Source: CAVZTX01 sp963778375
GTDB taxonomy: Bacteria; Chloroflexota; Ktedonobacteria; Ktedonobacterales; Ktedonobacteraceae
Direction: 5' to 3'
DNA length: 64,000 nt
NCBI GenBank assembly: GCA_963778375.1
Contig: CAVZTX010000038.1
Span: 124,001 to 188,000, forward strand
In this document: positions 38,419 through 48,103 of the stretch, in pieces
How the letters are laid out: the number at the start of each line of letters is the position of its first letter
Position numbering within the stretch: the first letter of the stretch is position 1
Made by a program: the position numbers and the translations under genes
The notes under the pieces: generated by a model
Told to the model about the DNA's origin: nothing
Database searches by the model: none
Seen by the model: only the letters and a program-made list of their open reading frames with translations

Positions 38419-39089
38419 AGCATCCCAGATCTCATAGGCGTCAGATGACTACCGATTTTAGTCAATCTCAGTGCTTCTATCACTGAACTCCCGATGTATA
38501 TCGCTGCGGTTGAGTTATCTTCCGCAGCATGCACCAGAGCGTATTGATGTACCTCTTCCCCTTGCCCTTCATCTGATTTACCCCTTCCGCTCCTGAGCAA
38601 ACACCACCACCTCTCCCATACACATGCTTGGTGGCCCGCTTCGTATATGGTAGGGGCGACGCTTGCCGTCGCCCTGGGCCGGGGTCAAGGGAATCTTAAA
38701 TTGATGTATATAGGCGACCCTTGCGGTCGCCCGGTTTCTGTCCCAAACATACCTTGACAGACTATTTACAGAATAGTCTAAGCTGATTAATGTGAAAATG
38801 CATGAAGTGGTATTGTGCCGCTTGATGTGTTAAAATGCTCCTGGGAAGCATTGAATAACTAGCTATGTAGAGCTATGACTGGATAACATTCTGGTGCTTC
38901 CACGTTTGTTAGTGACGAGAATTTGCTTCTTAAGCTATCCTAAATCAAATGAGTGGTATTCGTTAAGGCTCACCCTACCACTCTCCGCCATCCTCGCCCC
39001 GACAGATAATTCGGCAGATTTTTGTTAATTTGATGTTTAAGAGCCACTCAACTCGGTGGTCCTTGATAATATAGAGTGGGAGATCGCCC
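38369..39089. other. Non-coding stretch with GTAGGGGC hairpins
   Basis: Two hairpins: GTAGGGGCGACGCTTGCC then GTCGCCCTGG (38650-38678), and GGCGACCCTTGCGGTCGCC (38713-38731). No gene or promoter can be supported in the rest. Confidence 0.6.
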
Positions 39090-39683
39090 ATGAGTTCGAC
39101 GCGCATTACTATTCGGCCGCTGCGGGTTAGCGATGCAGAGGATATTTATGAGCTGATGCATATGCCTAATGTGTTGTGGGGCAGCGCGCTGCTGCCGTCG
39201 ATGACGGTGGAATGGTGGCGAAAAAGGGTTGAGGAGTGGGTGGTGGATGAGCGAGTGCATGTGTTTGTGGTGGATCGGGGTGGGAAGGTTGTGGGGGCGA
39301 TTACGTTGAAGATGGGCCGGGGAAGGGGGAGTCATGTGGGTGTGGTTGATCTGGCGGTGCAAGATGCGTATCAAGGGCAGGGATTGGGGAAGATGTTGAT
39401 GATGGCAGTGGTTGATCTGGCGGATAATTGGTTGAATCTGGTGCGGTTGGAGGTGGACGTTTATACGGATAATGAGCGTGCGATACACTTGTTTAAGCGG
39501 TTTGATTTTGAGGTTGAGGGTCGGAAACGGTGTGGTGCTTTTCGGCGGGGGAGCTATATTGATAGTTATGTGATGGGGCGAGTGCGGTCTCGGGATTCGG
39601 AAGGGCAGCAGGTACAGAGCGATTATGTTGATACGTTAATGCAGTCTTCGGAGGAGACGAAGGTTTCGGATGCAAAACAGTGA
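39090..39683 (+). CDS. GNAT-family N-acetyltransferase
   Basis: 197 residues. ITIRPLRVSDAEDIYELM begins the fold, GKVVGAITLKMG is the central hairpin, and VQDAYQGQGLGKMLMMAVVD is motif A with the Q/R-x-x-G-x-G acetyl-CoA loop. LVRLEVDVYTDNERAIHLFK then FDFEVEGRKR is motif B. It is of the RimJ/YhhY-like type that acetylates amines of small molecules or proteins. The last about 40 residues are polar and may be disordered. The 3' end overlaps the histidine kinase gene by 14 bases, so the two are probably translated from one message. Confidence 0.85.
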   Translation: MSSTRITIRPLRVSDAEDIYELMHMPNVLWGSALLPSMTVEWWRKRVEEWVVDERVHVFVVDRGGKVVGAITLKMGRGRGSHVGVVDLAVQDAYQGQGLGKMLMMAVVDLADNWLNLVRLEVDVYTDNERAIHLFKRFDFEVEGRKRCGAFRRGSYIDSYVMGRVRSRDSEGQQVQSDYVDTLMQSSEETKVSDAKQ

Positions 39684-40857
39684 GGATAAGCAGGTGGCCG
39701 GAGATACGAGTATCAATTATCGGTATTTGTTTGAGAATTTGCTGGAGGCGGCTCCGTGGCCGGCGTTGATTGTTGATGCGAGGTTGTTGGTCAAGTACTA
39801 TAATTTCCAGGCAGATCGGTTGTTTGAGGGTGTGAGATTGGGGAGGGGAAGTTTAAAGGATGTGAGGCTGGATGAACTGATCGAGGATGCGGGGATTTTA
39901 CAACTTGTAGGGGAGAGCGTTCAGATGGGGAACTCGCGGAGGGGGGAATTTGATAATGTTCATTCTGGCAGTTCATGGAGGGTTTCGGTTAGTCCGTTAG
40001 AACATTCTCCTGGTAAGAGGAAAGTCCAGAAGTTGGAGGTAGAAGGGGACGGAGGGTCAGGAAGTAAACAGGCTAATCAAGGCTATCGCTACTTTGCCGT
40101 GAGTATCGAGGATTTGACTGAGTTGCGACGGTTGGAGCGGGTGCGGCGGGATTTTTTTGCGAATATTTCGCATGAACTGCGAACTCCGCTGGCTTCGGTG
40201 CGGCTGTTGGTGGAGACGTTAGAAGATGCTATTGACACGGATCCGGACAAGGCACAAACTTTTGTGGCGAAGATTGAGACGGAGGTGCAGTACTTGACCG
40301 ATCTGGTGACGGAGGTGCTTGAGCTTTCGCGGATAGAGTCGGGAAGTGTGCCGCTGACGATTGAGCCGGTGGAGGCGGAAAAGCTGGTACGGGAGGCGAT
40401 GGCTCGCATGTTGCCACTGGCACAGCGACGGCGTCTTGATCTGCATACGGAGATAGAGCAAGGGAAGACGTTAGTGGCGGCAGATAGCAAGCAAATTATT
40501 CGGGTACTTGTTAACCTTGTGCATAATGCTATAAAATATACACCCTCTGGTGGAACAGTTGTGATAGGAACGGGATTTCAAACGGATGGGCACACGCAGT
40601 CGTTTTTTGTGCGTGATACGGGGGTAGGCATACGTGCGGAAGAGTTGCCGCGCATCTTTGAGCGTTTCTATAAGGTGAATCGAGCGCGTTCAAAAACTGA
40701 TTTCATTGGGCCAGGGGGCGGAGGTAGTGGGCTGGGGCTGGCAATTGCTCGGCATGTGGTAGAGGTGCATGGGGGCCGGATTATGGCGGAAAGTACGCCC
40801 GGACAGGGCAGTACCTTTACGTTTACACTGCCAATAATTGTTCGCGGCGAACTCTAG
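39670..40857 (+). CDS. Soluble sensor histidine kinase (PhoR-like, PAS input)
   Basis: 395 residues with no membrane helix. An N-terminal PAS-like region (APWPALIVDARLLVKYYNFQ) is followed by HisKA, FFANISHELRTPLASVRLLV, with the phosphoacceptor His168. The ATPase core has NLVHNAIKYTPSGG (N box), VRDTGVGIRAEELPRIFERF (G1 and F) and GGGSGLGLAIARHVVEVHGG (G2). All catalytic boxes are intact. It overlaps the GNAT gene and is four bases before the next one. Because it is soluble and heads a CheY-CheW-CheA-like run, it may supply phosphate to that pathway, which has a degenerate kinase of its own; this is inference. Confidence 0.88.
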   Translation: MQNSEDKQVAGDTSINYRYLFENLLEAAPWPALIVDARLLVKYYNFQADRLFEGVRLGRGSLKDVRLDELIEDAGILQLVGESVQMGNSRRGEFDNVHSGSSWRVSVSPLEHSPGKRKVQKLEVEGDGGSGSKQANQGYRYFAVSIEDLTELRRLERVRRDFFANISHELRTPLASVRLLVETLEDAIDTDPDKAQTFVAKIETEVQYLTDLVTEVLELSRIESGSVPLTIEPVEAEKLVREAMARMLPLAQRRRLDLHTEIEQGKTLVAADSKQIIRVLVNLVHNAIKYTPSGGTVVIGTGFQTDGHTQSFFVRDTGVGIRAEELPRIFERFYKVNRARSKTDFIGPGGGGSGLGLAIARHVVEVHGGRIMAESTPGQGSTFTFTLPIIVRGEL

Positions 40858-40866
40858 GAAATGATT

Positions 40867-41709
40867 ATGGAGTCGAAATTAGAACAACAATTGCATAGCC
40901 TGCGCAAGAAACAACTGATTCAGCTTTTGCAAGAACTTGCTACACGTCACCCGATTTTGTTGAGCGAAATGACTTCTATGCTGGAAAATCTTATAGAAGA
41001 TGGCGAAGGTAGGGGAGGGGTAAGCGGAGATTGGGATTTTAGTGGAGATGAGGAGGGTGGGGATGCGGAGGAGGATGGGATAGAAGATCTCGAACATGCT
41101 GGATCGAGATGGTCGCTGTTGCCAGCACTGGATAGCGAGATGTATCGCAAGCGAGTTGAAGAGTATGATACGCGCTTGAAGCAAGGAGTGCCAGGATCAG
41201 TTGTTGAAAGTGACCTGGAGGAGTTGCTAGTAGAAGCTGAGACGCGTGCAGAATACTCCGATTTTCAAGGGGCATTGAGTCTTTATGCTCTCGTGCTTGA
41301 TGAGCGATTACGCGAGCATTCAGCTGGTTTGACGCAGATACTTGATAAAGCTATTTATGGAGCGCTACCCGCGATGGAGACGGTGTTGAGCGAGGCGAGC
41401 AGTAATGCGATGTTCGATGAGGTCGCGGTGACGCTTTCGCCGCTGCTTTCTACGACTGTACGGCACGAGTGGTTAAAACGCCTCTTTGCTCTGTGGCTCA
41501 AACATCTTGATGAGCATGGTGTAGAAGAAGATTTTCCGAGGATTATGTTGAATGTGGCGTGGAGCGAGGATTTTTTGCTGCTGCGTAATCTGGTGCAAGG
41601 GGAGTTGCAGAGATATGTGCATAATGAGCATTCTAATATCGTTGATATTACACAGGAGTATCGCGTTCGTACTTTAGAAAAATTTATGAAAGAGCTGGTG
41701 AGTGGTTAG
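40867..41709 (+). CDS. Unknown helical protein between histidine kinase and CheY-like genes
   Basis: 280 residues from the ATG at 40867; AGGAA is six bases upstream, while the ATG at 40861 would be too close to it. LRKKQLIQLLQELATRHPIL is a helical start, then an acidic, glycine-rich linker (about residues 45-75, GDEEGGDAEEDGIEDLEH) and a long helical domain with repeat-like helices (EARAEYSDFQGALSLYALVL type, resembling TPR or SWIM-associated helices). No family is certain. Adjacency to two-component genes suggests an adaptor. Confidence 0.55.
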   Translation: MESKLEQQLHSLRKKQLIQLLQELATRHPILLSEMTSMLENLIEDGEGRGGVSGDWDFSGDEEGGDAEEDGIEDLEHAGSRWSLLPALDSEMYRKRVEEYDTRLKQGVPGSVVESDLEELLVEAETRAEYSDFQGALSLYALVLDERLREHSAGLTQILDKAIYGALPAMETVLSEASSNAMFDEVAVTLSPLLSTTVRHEWLKRLFALWLKHLDEHGVEEDFPRIMLNVAWSEDFLLLRNLVQGELQRYVHNEHSNIVDITQEYRVRTLEKFMKELVSG

Positions 41710-41885
41710 AAACATTACAATTTATACATTGTAGGACATTCATCGAAATTTTTAATTACATTTTTATGCTAAATGTATTGCGTAAGAGCGGACGCGTATG
41801 GTACCATTGTCTCAGATTCCTATTTCGGTCTAGCCAAGGTATCTATGTGGATTGTAGTGTGGATTAGAGAAAGAGGATATTTAGC

Positions 41886-42275
41886 ATGAGTAAACTGGTC
41901 ATGATCATTGACGACTCCCTCACTGTGCGTAAGATCATTGAAACCAGCCTGAAGCGCGAGGGCTTCGATTCCGTGAGTTATTCTGATGGGATCGAGGCGA
42001 TACGTGCGCTGAATGAAAAGCGACATCGTACACCAGACCTGGTGATACTTGATATTGGCCTACCTAAAATGGATGGCTATGAAGTCGCTCGCCACTTTAA
42101 AACCAAATCGCAGTTTGGCAATACGGTTATTATCATGCTTTCTGGACGTGATGGAGTCATTGATCGTCTCAAAGGCCGCCTGGCCGGGGCCAAAGATTAT
42201 CTTACTAAACCATTCCGAACACAAGATGTGATGTCGGTGGTCCACTCACATTTAAATGTGCCTACACTCACCTGA
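41886..42275 (+). CDS. CheY-like single-domain response regulator
   Basis: 129 residues, receiver domain only. VMIIDDSLTVRKIIETSLKR carries the acidic pair, LVILDIGLPKMDGYE the phosphoacceptor Asp56, IIMLSGRDG the conserved Ser/Thr position and AKDYLTKPF the lysine. GAGG lies nine bases before the ATG. There is no output domain, so it acts by protein binding, as in PilG/PilH or CheY relays. It is three bases before the CheW-like gene. Confidence 0.9.
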   Translation: MSKLVMIIDDSLTVRKIIETSLKREGFDSVSYSDGIEAIRALNEKRHRTPDLVILDIGLPKMDGYEVARHFKTKSQFGNTVIIMLSGRDGVIDRLKGRLAGAKDYLTKPFRTQDVMSVVHSHLNVPTLT

Positions 42276-42277
42276 TT

Positions 42278-42859
42278 ATGAATGATTCTCCCAGCGGCAA
42301 TGCGACATTCTTCGATAGCTCAACGGTTTCTCAGCTTGAACAGTTGAGCAACGAGGATTTTTGGAACTATGCGCGCGAACTGGCGAGGATAACTTCTCCA
42401 GTTCCACAGCACTCCGAATATCTGGAATGTGAGCTTGCCAGCGGGTCTTGCCTTCTTCCATTGGCAGCACTCGATGAGGTTGTGCTTCCACCCCATCGGG
42501 TGACTTTGTTGCCTTACCTTCCGAGTTGGATGCGCGGCATTCTTGCCTGGCGGGGTGAAACGATAGCAGTTATTGATCTAGATGCCTACCTCTCCGGTAG
42601 CAGTGATATGCTCGAACTCTCGTCTGAGGGAACGCTTCTGATTACCAACATTGGAGATGTGCCAGTGGGATTGCTTGTGCCTACATTGGGCGCGACAACG
42701 CCTATTTCATCCGATCAGTTGACAATGCCCACTCAGACCTTTGGATGGTACATACCTGGCAGAGGGCAAGCCGAGTACGCCGAGACACTTGTGTTAGACC
42801 TGGCCGCGCTGCTCGCTGATGTAGTGCAGCAGATAGGAATGCCTGACCATGATGGATGA
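42278..42859 (+). CDS. CheW-like adaptor protein
   Basis: 193 residues. After about 45 N-terminal residues comes a CheW fold: CELASGSCLLPLAALDEVVL, LPYLPSWMRGILAWRGETIA (the RG-x-x motif that binds CheA and receptors), VIDLDAYLSG and LLITNIGDVPVGLLVPTLG. The start is two bases after the CheY stop and has no ribosome site of its own, so translational coupling is likely. It overlaps the CheA-like gene by 11 bases. Its job is to link CheA to a receptor array, but no receptor gene is in the window. Confidence 0.83.
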   Translation: MNDSPSGNATFFDSSTVSQLEQLSNEDFWNYARELARITSPVPQHSEYLECELASGSCLLPLAALDEVVLPPHRVTLLPYLPSWMRGILAWRGETIAVIDLDAYLSGSSDMLELSSEGTLLITNIGDVPVGLLVPTLGATTPISSDQLTMPTQTFGWYIPGRGQAEYAETLVLDLAALLADVVQQIGMPDHDG

Positions 42860-45332
42860 AATGGTCTATTCCTCCGATGAACACTCAAATGAACTTTCTG
42901 CTGATGATCTGGCAGTTTTAGCGGCTTTCCACGCTATGGATGACCTGGAAGTTGGAGAGGCTGAAGCGGAAGCTCCAATTGCAGAATCTCCTCTCGCGAC
43001 CCGACCTCTGCCTGAATCCTCTCTCAGTGACTTGACACTATCCTTGGAAGATATGCTTGGCATCTTTGCGATGGAGGCAGAAGAGGATATTGAGATACTG
43101 CAACGGGCACTTGAGCAGTTGGGGCAAGATGATAACCTGGAGTCGCCTGCTTTTCAGACGTTGCAACGAACCGCACATAAGCTGAAAGGGACAGCGGGGT
43201 CTGTTGGCTGCGAAGCTTTATCTATGCTCGCTCGTCATATTGAGACGGTTTGTAGATTGGTGCAGGATGGCACAGTAGTTTATATGACAGGGTTGATTGC
43301 ACTTGCACAAGCTGTACGCGCATTAAAAATGACGCTAGAAGGTATTCTGACCGATGGGGAAGAGAGCAGTACGCTGCTTGTAGAGGTTGAGGAAAACTTT
43401 CGGGCGCTGAACATTGATGTAGAGGCGTCTTATACGGGACTTGTGAAGAATGCTGAAACTAGTTTAGAAGAAGGAAAGAGCGACGTACGTTATGCTGCAC
43501 CTTCCCTCTCCTTGCCAACCGCCTTGTCGGGCGACTACAAAGGCCCATCCACCTCAGCCCACCCCTCCTCGCCTCTACGGACTTTGGCATCAGGGGTTCA
43601 TGTTGATGCGCGCCGGTTGGAGGAGTTGGCACAGTATGCTGAGGCGATGGTAGAGCAGCGAGGACCATTGGAGCATGCTCAGAAGCGAGTTGAGGTGGCG
43701 ATGGACGAACTGTATGCTGCTCAGGTGCGCTTGCGCGGTTTGGAGGCATTATTTAGCAATTTGCCTTCATTAACTTCAAAAGATATATTTTTGGAGAATG
43801 ATGAGCTGCCTATGTCTTCGCTGGTAGCTCGTATCATGAATGAAGCTGCTCAACGGAGGACAACGGAGGATACTCGTGTATCGCGCAAGATCCAAAGGTT
43901 TCCTCAGTTGTTGAACTCGCAAAGTGTGCACGAGACGGGGCTTTGGGATGAGTTGGAGATCGATAGATATACAGAAAACAATCTATTGATGCATTCGTTG
44001 AGTGAAGCAATTGCTGATGTGGCTACGGCGTCTGGGCAGTTGCGAGTAGCGTTGGCACAGTTCAGTGCTTTGGTAGAGCAGCATACGGTTCAAGCCCGGA
44101 TGGTACAAAGCCACGTGCGCATGCTGCGCTCGGCTCCGCTGAGCGTGCTCGTGCCACGTCTCGAGCGGGCGATACAGATGAGTGCGAATGCGCAACAGAA
44201 GCAGGCACTTTTCGAGGTGAGGGGCGAAACAATTGAGATTGACCAGGATATTCTGGAAGCGCTGGCAAATCCACTGCTGCAACTTGTACGTAGTAGTGGC
44301 GTTGATAGCTCAATTGCAACAAATGTGCGAGGACTGGATGAGCATCCCTGGCATATATGGATTTATGCTGATGCTATAGGCAATGAGGTAGTGCTTGAAA
44401 TAGGCTTTTCAATAACGGTGCAGGGAGGAGTGTTGGAGGCATTGCACGAGCCTATTTCACAACTGCACGGCTCCATTTCTGCTCAACGCAATGCTGAAGG
44501 GGGCATCAGCTTTCATTTGCGTTTACCACGTTCGCGGGGAGCAGTACAAGGCTTACTTGTACGTGCAGGTGATGCACGAGTCGTTGTGCCATTCTCACAG
44601 GTGCAGCGCATAGATTACGGTCAGGAGAAAGAGTACGAACACTTCTACGTCCTTAGTGACCTGCTGAATTTTCCCTCTGAGCAATCAACGCTGGAGACTG
44701 CCCGACCTGTGCTGATATTGCAATTTAACGGTGCGGTACAGGTGGACGAGATCGTAGGGAACGTTGAGTTAGTGATGAAGCCTCTTGCTGCGCATTTGCA
44801 GCGTCCTGGAATAGCAGGCACTGCTATTGATGGTATGGGCAATGTGCTGCTCATTCTGGACGTACCCGAACTGATCAAGCGTTGGGAAACGCAGCAAAGT
44901 GATCTTCCAACGGTTTCGTTGGAAGTGCAGGGCGCTAAAAAATCGTCTACTCCACATATACATCAGAAGATTCTGGTGGCCGATGATTCTGTATCTATCC
45001 GATGGTCCTTGCGTCAAATGCTCGGACATGCGGGCTATACTGTGATGGAGGCGCGTGATGGCATGGAGGCATTGGAGCAATTATTGGAGAATCCGCCGAA
45101 TTTGCTCCTGCTCGATATAGAGATGCCGAATTTGAATGGCTATGATTTGTTGAGTATTATTCGCACTTTACCTCCCAGCCCGCAGCTTGCAAAGCTTAAG
45201 ATTGTGATGCTGACTTCGCGTTCATCACAGAAGCATAAGCAGCGTTCTTTGGAGTCGGGGGTAGATGCTTATCTGACCAAACCTTGTCCACAGGATGAGA
45301 TGCTGGAGACGATTGGGGCGCTGCTGGGGTGA
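42849..45332 (+). CDS. CheA-like hybrid: Hpt - degenerate kinase core - CheW - receiver
   Basis: 827 residues. The Hpt domain has LQRTAHKLKGTAGSVGCEAL with His110. The dimerisation and ATPase region follows, but the N box is NPLLQLVRSSGVDSSI, with no H-x-x-R-N-A, and the G1 (DxGxG) and G2 (GxGxG) boxes cannot be found. A CheW-like domain (GLLVRAGDARVVVPFSQVQR) and a receiver (KILVADDSVSIRWSLRQMLG, LLLLDIEMPNLNGYD, DAYLTKPCPQ) complete it. As written it can carry phosphate on His110 and the receiver Asp near 755 but cannot bind ATP normally. It belongs to the Chp/Pil-type chemosensory group. Confidence 0.85.
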   Translation: MMDEMVYSSDEHSNELSADDLAVLAAFHAMDDLEVGEAEAEAPIAESPLATRPLPESSLSDLTLSLEDMLGIFAMEAEEDIEILQRALEQLGQDDNLESPAFQTLQRTAHKLKGTAGSVGCEALSMLARHIETVCRLVQDGTVVYMTGLIALAQAVRALKMTLEGILTDGEESSTLLVEVEENFRALNIDVEASYTGLVKNAETSLEEGKSDVRYAAPSLSLPTALSGDYKGPSTSAHPSSPLRTLASGVHVDARRLEELAQYAEAMVEQRGPLEHAQKRVEVAMDELYAAQVRLRGLEALFSNLPSLTSKDIFLENDELPMSSLVARIMNEAAQRRTTEDTRVSRKIQRFPQLLNSQSVHETGLWDELEIDRYTENNLLMHSLSEAIADVATASGQLRVALAQFSALVEQHTVQARMVQSHVRMLRSAPLSVLVPRLERAIQMSANAQQKQALFEVRGETIEIDQDILEALANPLLQLVRSSGVDSSIATNVRGLDEHPWHIWIYADAIGNEVVLEIGFSITVQGGVLEALHEPISQLHGSISAQRNAEGGISFHLRLPRSRGAVQGLLVRAGDARVVVPFSQVQRIDYGQEKEYEHFYVLSDLLNFPSEQSTLETARPVLILQFNGAVQVDEIVGNVELVMKPLAAHLQRPGIAGTAIDGMGNVLLILDVPELIKRWETQQSDLPTVSLEVQGAKKSSTPHIHQKILVADDSVSIRWSLRQMLGHAGYTVMEARDGMEALEQLLENPPNLLLLDIEMPNLNGYDLLSIIRTLPPSPQLAKLKIVMLTSRSSQKHKQRSLESGVDAYLTKPCPQDEMLETIGALLG

Positions 45333-45407
45333 TTTCAGTTCCTTAAACAAGGAGATTTAGGCAGGAACAAATGTAGCCTTAATTGGAATAGTTGATGTCT
45401 ATGCTAT

Positions 45408-45462
45408 GAACACGATAGCGCCCCTACAGTCATGTTTGGGCTGTAGGGGCGCTATCGTGTTC
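45408..45462. terminator. 22 bp perfect hairpin between converging genes
   Basis: Stem 45408-45429 (GAACACGATAGCGCCCCTAC...) with 45441-45462, loop of 11 bases. It lies between the 3' ends of the CheA-like gene and ftsH, so it can terminate both. Its inner part, CTGTAGGGGCGC, belongs to the GTAGGGGC repeat family. Confidence 0.8.
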
Positions 45463-45483
45463 GTTCGTTAGGCGAGCGTTGTA

Positions 45484-47475
45484 TTATCTGTAGGAGGCGG
45501 GGGCGGCGTTGATGGCCCCCGTCTCTTCCATGATTGTGCGCAGTTGTTTAGCGTCGAGGGTTTCGTAGAGGCGTAGGGAGCGAGCAATGCGATCAAGGGT
45601 CGTACGGTGCTCAGTGAGCAGACTGACGGCTCGATCATAGGCTCGCTTTACCATGCTATTGACTTCCTCGTCGATGATGGTGGCGGTCTTCTCACTGTAT
45701 TCGCGGGAGCCATTTGCTAGAGCTGTGCCTGCGAATGGATCGTCGCGTTCGCTGAAAGAGATGGTACCCAGGCGATCACTCATACCCCAACGCGTGACCA
45801 TCTGACGCGCAATGCCCGTTACACGCTGCAGGTCGTTTTCAGCGCCTGTTGTGATGCGGCCGATAGCTACTTGCTCGGCAGCGCGCCCACCAAGGGCGGT
45901 TACGAGTTGCGATTCGAGGTACTCCTTGGAGTAGTTATAGCGGTCATCCAGAGGGGTGTACTGTGTTACACCAAGGGCCTGACCGCGTGGGACAATCGTT
46001 ACCTTGCTGACGGGATCGACGTTTTCTGTCAATAGGCCGGTCAGGGCGTGGCCACCTTCATGATAGGCAACGACGTTCAGGTCCTCTTCGCTGAGCACTA
46101 GAGGACGCTCCGCACCAATCAGGATCTTGTCCAGGGCCTCATCAAAGCAGTTTTGCGTGACGGCATCGAGGTTACGACGTGCTGCCAGGAGCGCCGCTTC
46201 GTTGACGAGGTTGGCAATGTCGGCACCAACCATGCCAGGGGTAGCACGAGCAATGGTGATCAGATCTACGTCTTTCCCCAGCGGAACGCCACGGGTGTGT
46301 ATCTTGAGGATGGCTAGACGGCCATTCCAGTCGGGACGCTCGACGCTGACACGGCGGTCGAAGCGGCCTGGGCGTAATAGAGCCTTGTCCAGTCCATCCG
46401 GGCGGTTGGTGGCGGCGATGACGACGACGGCCTGGCGGGTATCAAAGCCGTCCATTTCAACCAGCAACTGGTTCAGGGTTTGCTCGCGCTCGTCATTACT
46501 GTTGATGCTGGAGCCTCGTTGGCGACCGACGGCATCGATTTCGTCGATGAAGATGATGCTGGGCGAGGCTTTCTTGGCCTGCTCGAAGAGGTCACGCACG
46601 CGACTGGCACCGACACCGACGAGGACTTCGACGAACTCGGAGCCGCTGATTGAGAAGAAAGGTACACCTGCCTCACCTGCGACGGCACGGGCAAGCAAGG
46701 TTTTACCTGTTCCTGGAGGGCCGACAAGCAGTACGCCACGAGGGATTTTGCCGCCGAGGCGCTGGAATTTGCCGGGGGTCTTCAAAAATTCAACGACTTC
46801 TACAAGATCGTTTTTGGCTTCGTCGACACCTGCGACATCGGCAAAGGTGGTACCAGGCCTATCTTCGAGGATGACCTTGGCCTTGCTTTTGCCGAAGCTG
46901 AAGATGTTCTGCTGGCCCTGCGTTGCACGGCGAGCGATGAAGAAGAAGACGCCGATGATGAAGATCCAGGGCAAGAAGTTGATCAAGATGTTTACTAAAA
47001 GGTTATTATCTGATACAGGTTTGGCCTGGTACGAGACACCTTTCTGATTCAACAAGGTGATGAGGTTCGGATCGCCATATGGTAGTTGGGTAAAGTGAAA
47101 CTGGGTCACTGACTTAGGATTCCCGTTAGAATCGGTGACTGTGATAGGCGTTTTAAAGTCACCTGTGACGTCTTGACTCTGGAAGGTGACGTCCTTGACG
47201 TTGCCGTTTTGCACTTGCTGATAGAAGGTGCTGTAGGGAACATCGGTCGCGTTCTGGTTGGTATTACTTGAACCTGAACTAAAAAAGAACTGGAAGAAGT
47301 ACCAGACCAGGAGCACAATGCCTACAATGATAAGCGAGCGGACGAGCAAGGATGAGCCACCGCGTGGGCTTTTGCCGTTGCCGTTATTGCCGTTGCTTCC
47401 ATTGCCAGGGCGCTGGGGGCCTGCACCTGGATCATTGGGGTTGCGCTGGTACATATATTTAGCCTGAGCATCCAT
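45484..47475 (-). CDS. ftsH: ATP-dependent membrane zinc metalloprotease FtsH
   Basis: 663 residues from the ATG at 47475; longer frames upstream read through non-coding sequence. A Gly/Asn-rich N-terminus precedes TM1 (LLVRSLIIVGIVLLVWYFF), an outside domain of about 100 residues and TM2 (LLVNILINFLPWIFIIGVFF). The AAA module has GPPGTGKTLLARAVAGEAG (Walker A), IIFIDEIDAVGRQRG (Walker B) and ATNRPDGLDKALLRPGRFDR (SRH with arginine fingers). The protease has HEGGH near VVAYHEGGHALTG and the third zinc ligand in TTGAENDLQRVT. It degrades misfolded and regulatory membrane proteins. It is monocistronic and converges on the CheA-like gene. Confidence 0.96.
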   Translation of the reverse strand: MDAQAKYMYQRNPNDPGAGPQRPGNGSNGNNGNGKSPRGGSSLLVRSLIIVGIVLLVWYFFQFFFSSGSSNTNQNATDVPYSTFYQQVQNGNVKDVTFQSQDVTGDFKTPITVTDSNGNPKSVTQFHFTQLPYGDPNLITLLNQKGVSYQAKPVSDNNLLVNILINFLPWIFIIGVFFFIARRATQGQQNIFSFGKSKAKVILEDRPGTTFADVAGVDEAKNDLVEVVEFLKTPGKFQRLGGKIPRGVLLVGPPGTGKTLLARAVAGEAGVPFFSISGSEFVEVLVGVGASRVRDLFEQAKKASPSIIFIDEIDAVGRQRGSSINSNDEREQTLNQLLVEMDGFDTRQAVVVIAATNRPDGLDKALLRPGRFDRRVSVERPDWNGRLAILKIHTRGVPLGKDVDLITIARATPGMVGADIANLVNEAALLAARRNLDAVTQNCFDEALDKILIGAERPLVLSEEDLNVVAYHEGGHALTGLLTENVDPVSKVTIVPRGQALGVTQYTPLDDRYNYSKEYLESQLVTALGGRAAEQVAIGRITTGAENDLQRVTGIARQMVTRWGMSDRLGTISFSERDDPFAGTALANGSREYSEKTATIIDEEVNSMVKRAYDRAVSLLTEHRTTLDRIARSLRLYETLDAKQLRTIMEETGAINAAPASYR

Positions 47476-47956
47476 AAATTCAGACCTGCTTTCTTGGATT
47501 GAGTGGCATTTATACGAAATGCCTGTGAGATGCCTCTTAAAAGGATGAGGCTTGATAATACCGGATAATATTATTATATGATACGTTGACCTGTTACTTT
47601 GAGTTGGCTTTCCCATATTTCCGGGTCTATCAGGGTTGTTACGAAGTCCTGATCGAAGCGGAATTGATATTGATACTATAGATACGTTACAAATACGTTT
47701 TAGATTACCAAAAGTTGTGCAGGTTAGCAATCACCATGAGCGACTGCTATTTATACCTGTACTGACTATTTAAGACGATTTGGACAAGGGAAACGTATAG
47801 TGGTCACATTCAAAAGTATAGCATGGAAATCAAACTGGCATTTGGGCAATTATCTCTATACGTAATTACACTGGTTGCGCTAATTTTATTCCTGTGTTGA
47901 CAGGGAAATACGGCGGTCATACAATCTAATCAAACGATAGATATTTGGAGATAAGG

Positions 47957-48030
47957 TTTGTCATTCTAAGTGAAACGAAGGATTTTGGCGTGCGGCGAAC
48001 CAGGTTCTTCGCTTCACTCAGGATGACAAA
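47957..48030. repeat. Inverted GTCATCCTGAG-type repeat
   Basis: The left arm TTTGTCATTCTAAGTGAA pairs with the right arm TTCACTCAGGATGACAAA with few mismatches. It lies between the divergent ftsH and DUF4129-type genes; the remaining gap 47476-48103 shows no gene. Confidence 0.7.
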
Positions 48031-48103
48031 CTCGACAGTGAAGGATCACAAACTGGATTGCTTAAGTCTCTTTAAAAGACGATAAGATTGTAAGGTGTTA
48101 CGG

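Noticed and set aside
46127..47047. 306-codon open frame on the + strand
   Set aside because: Antisense to the conserved AAA and protease parts of ftsH; rich in Arg/Ser and without family features.
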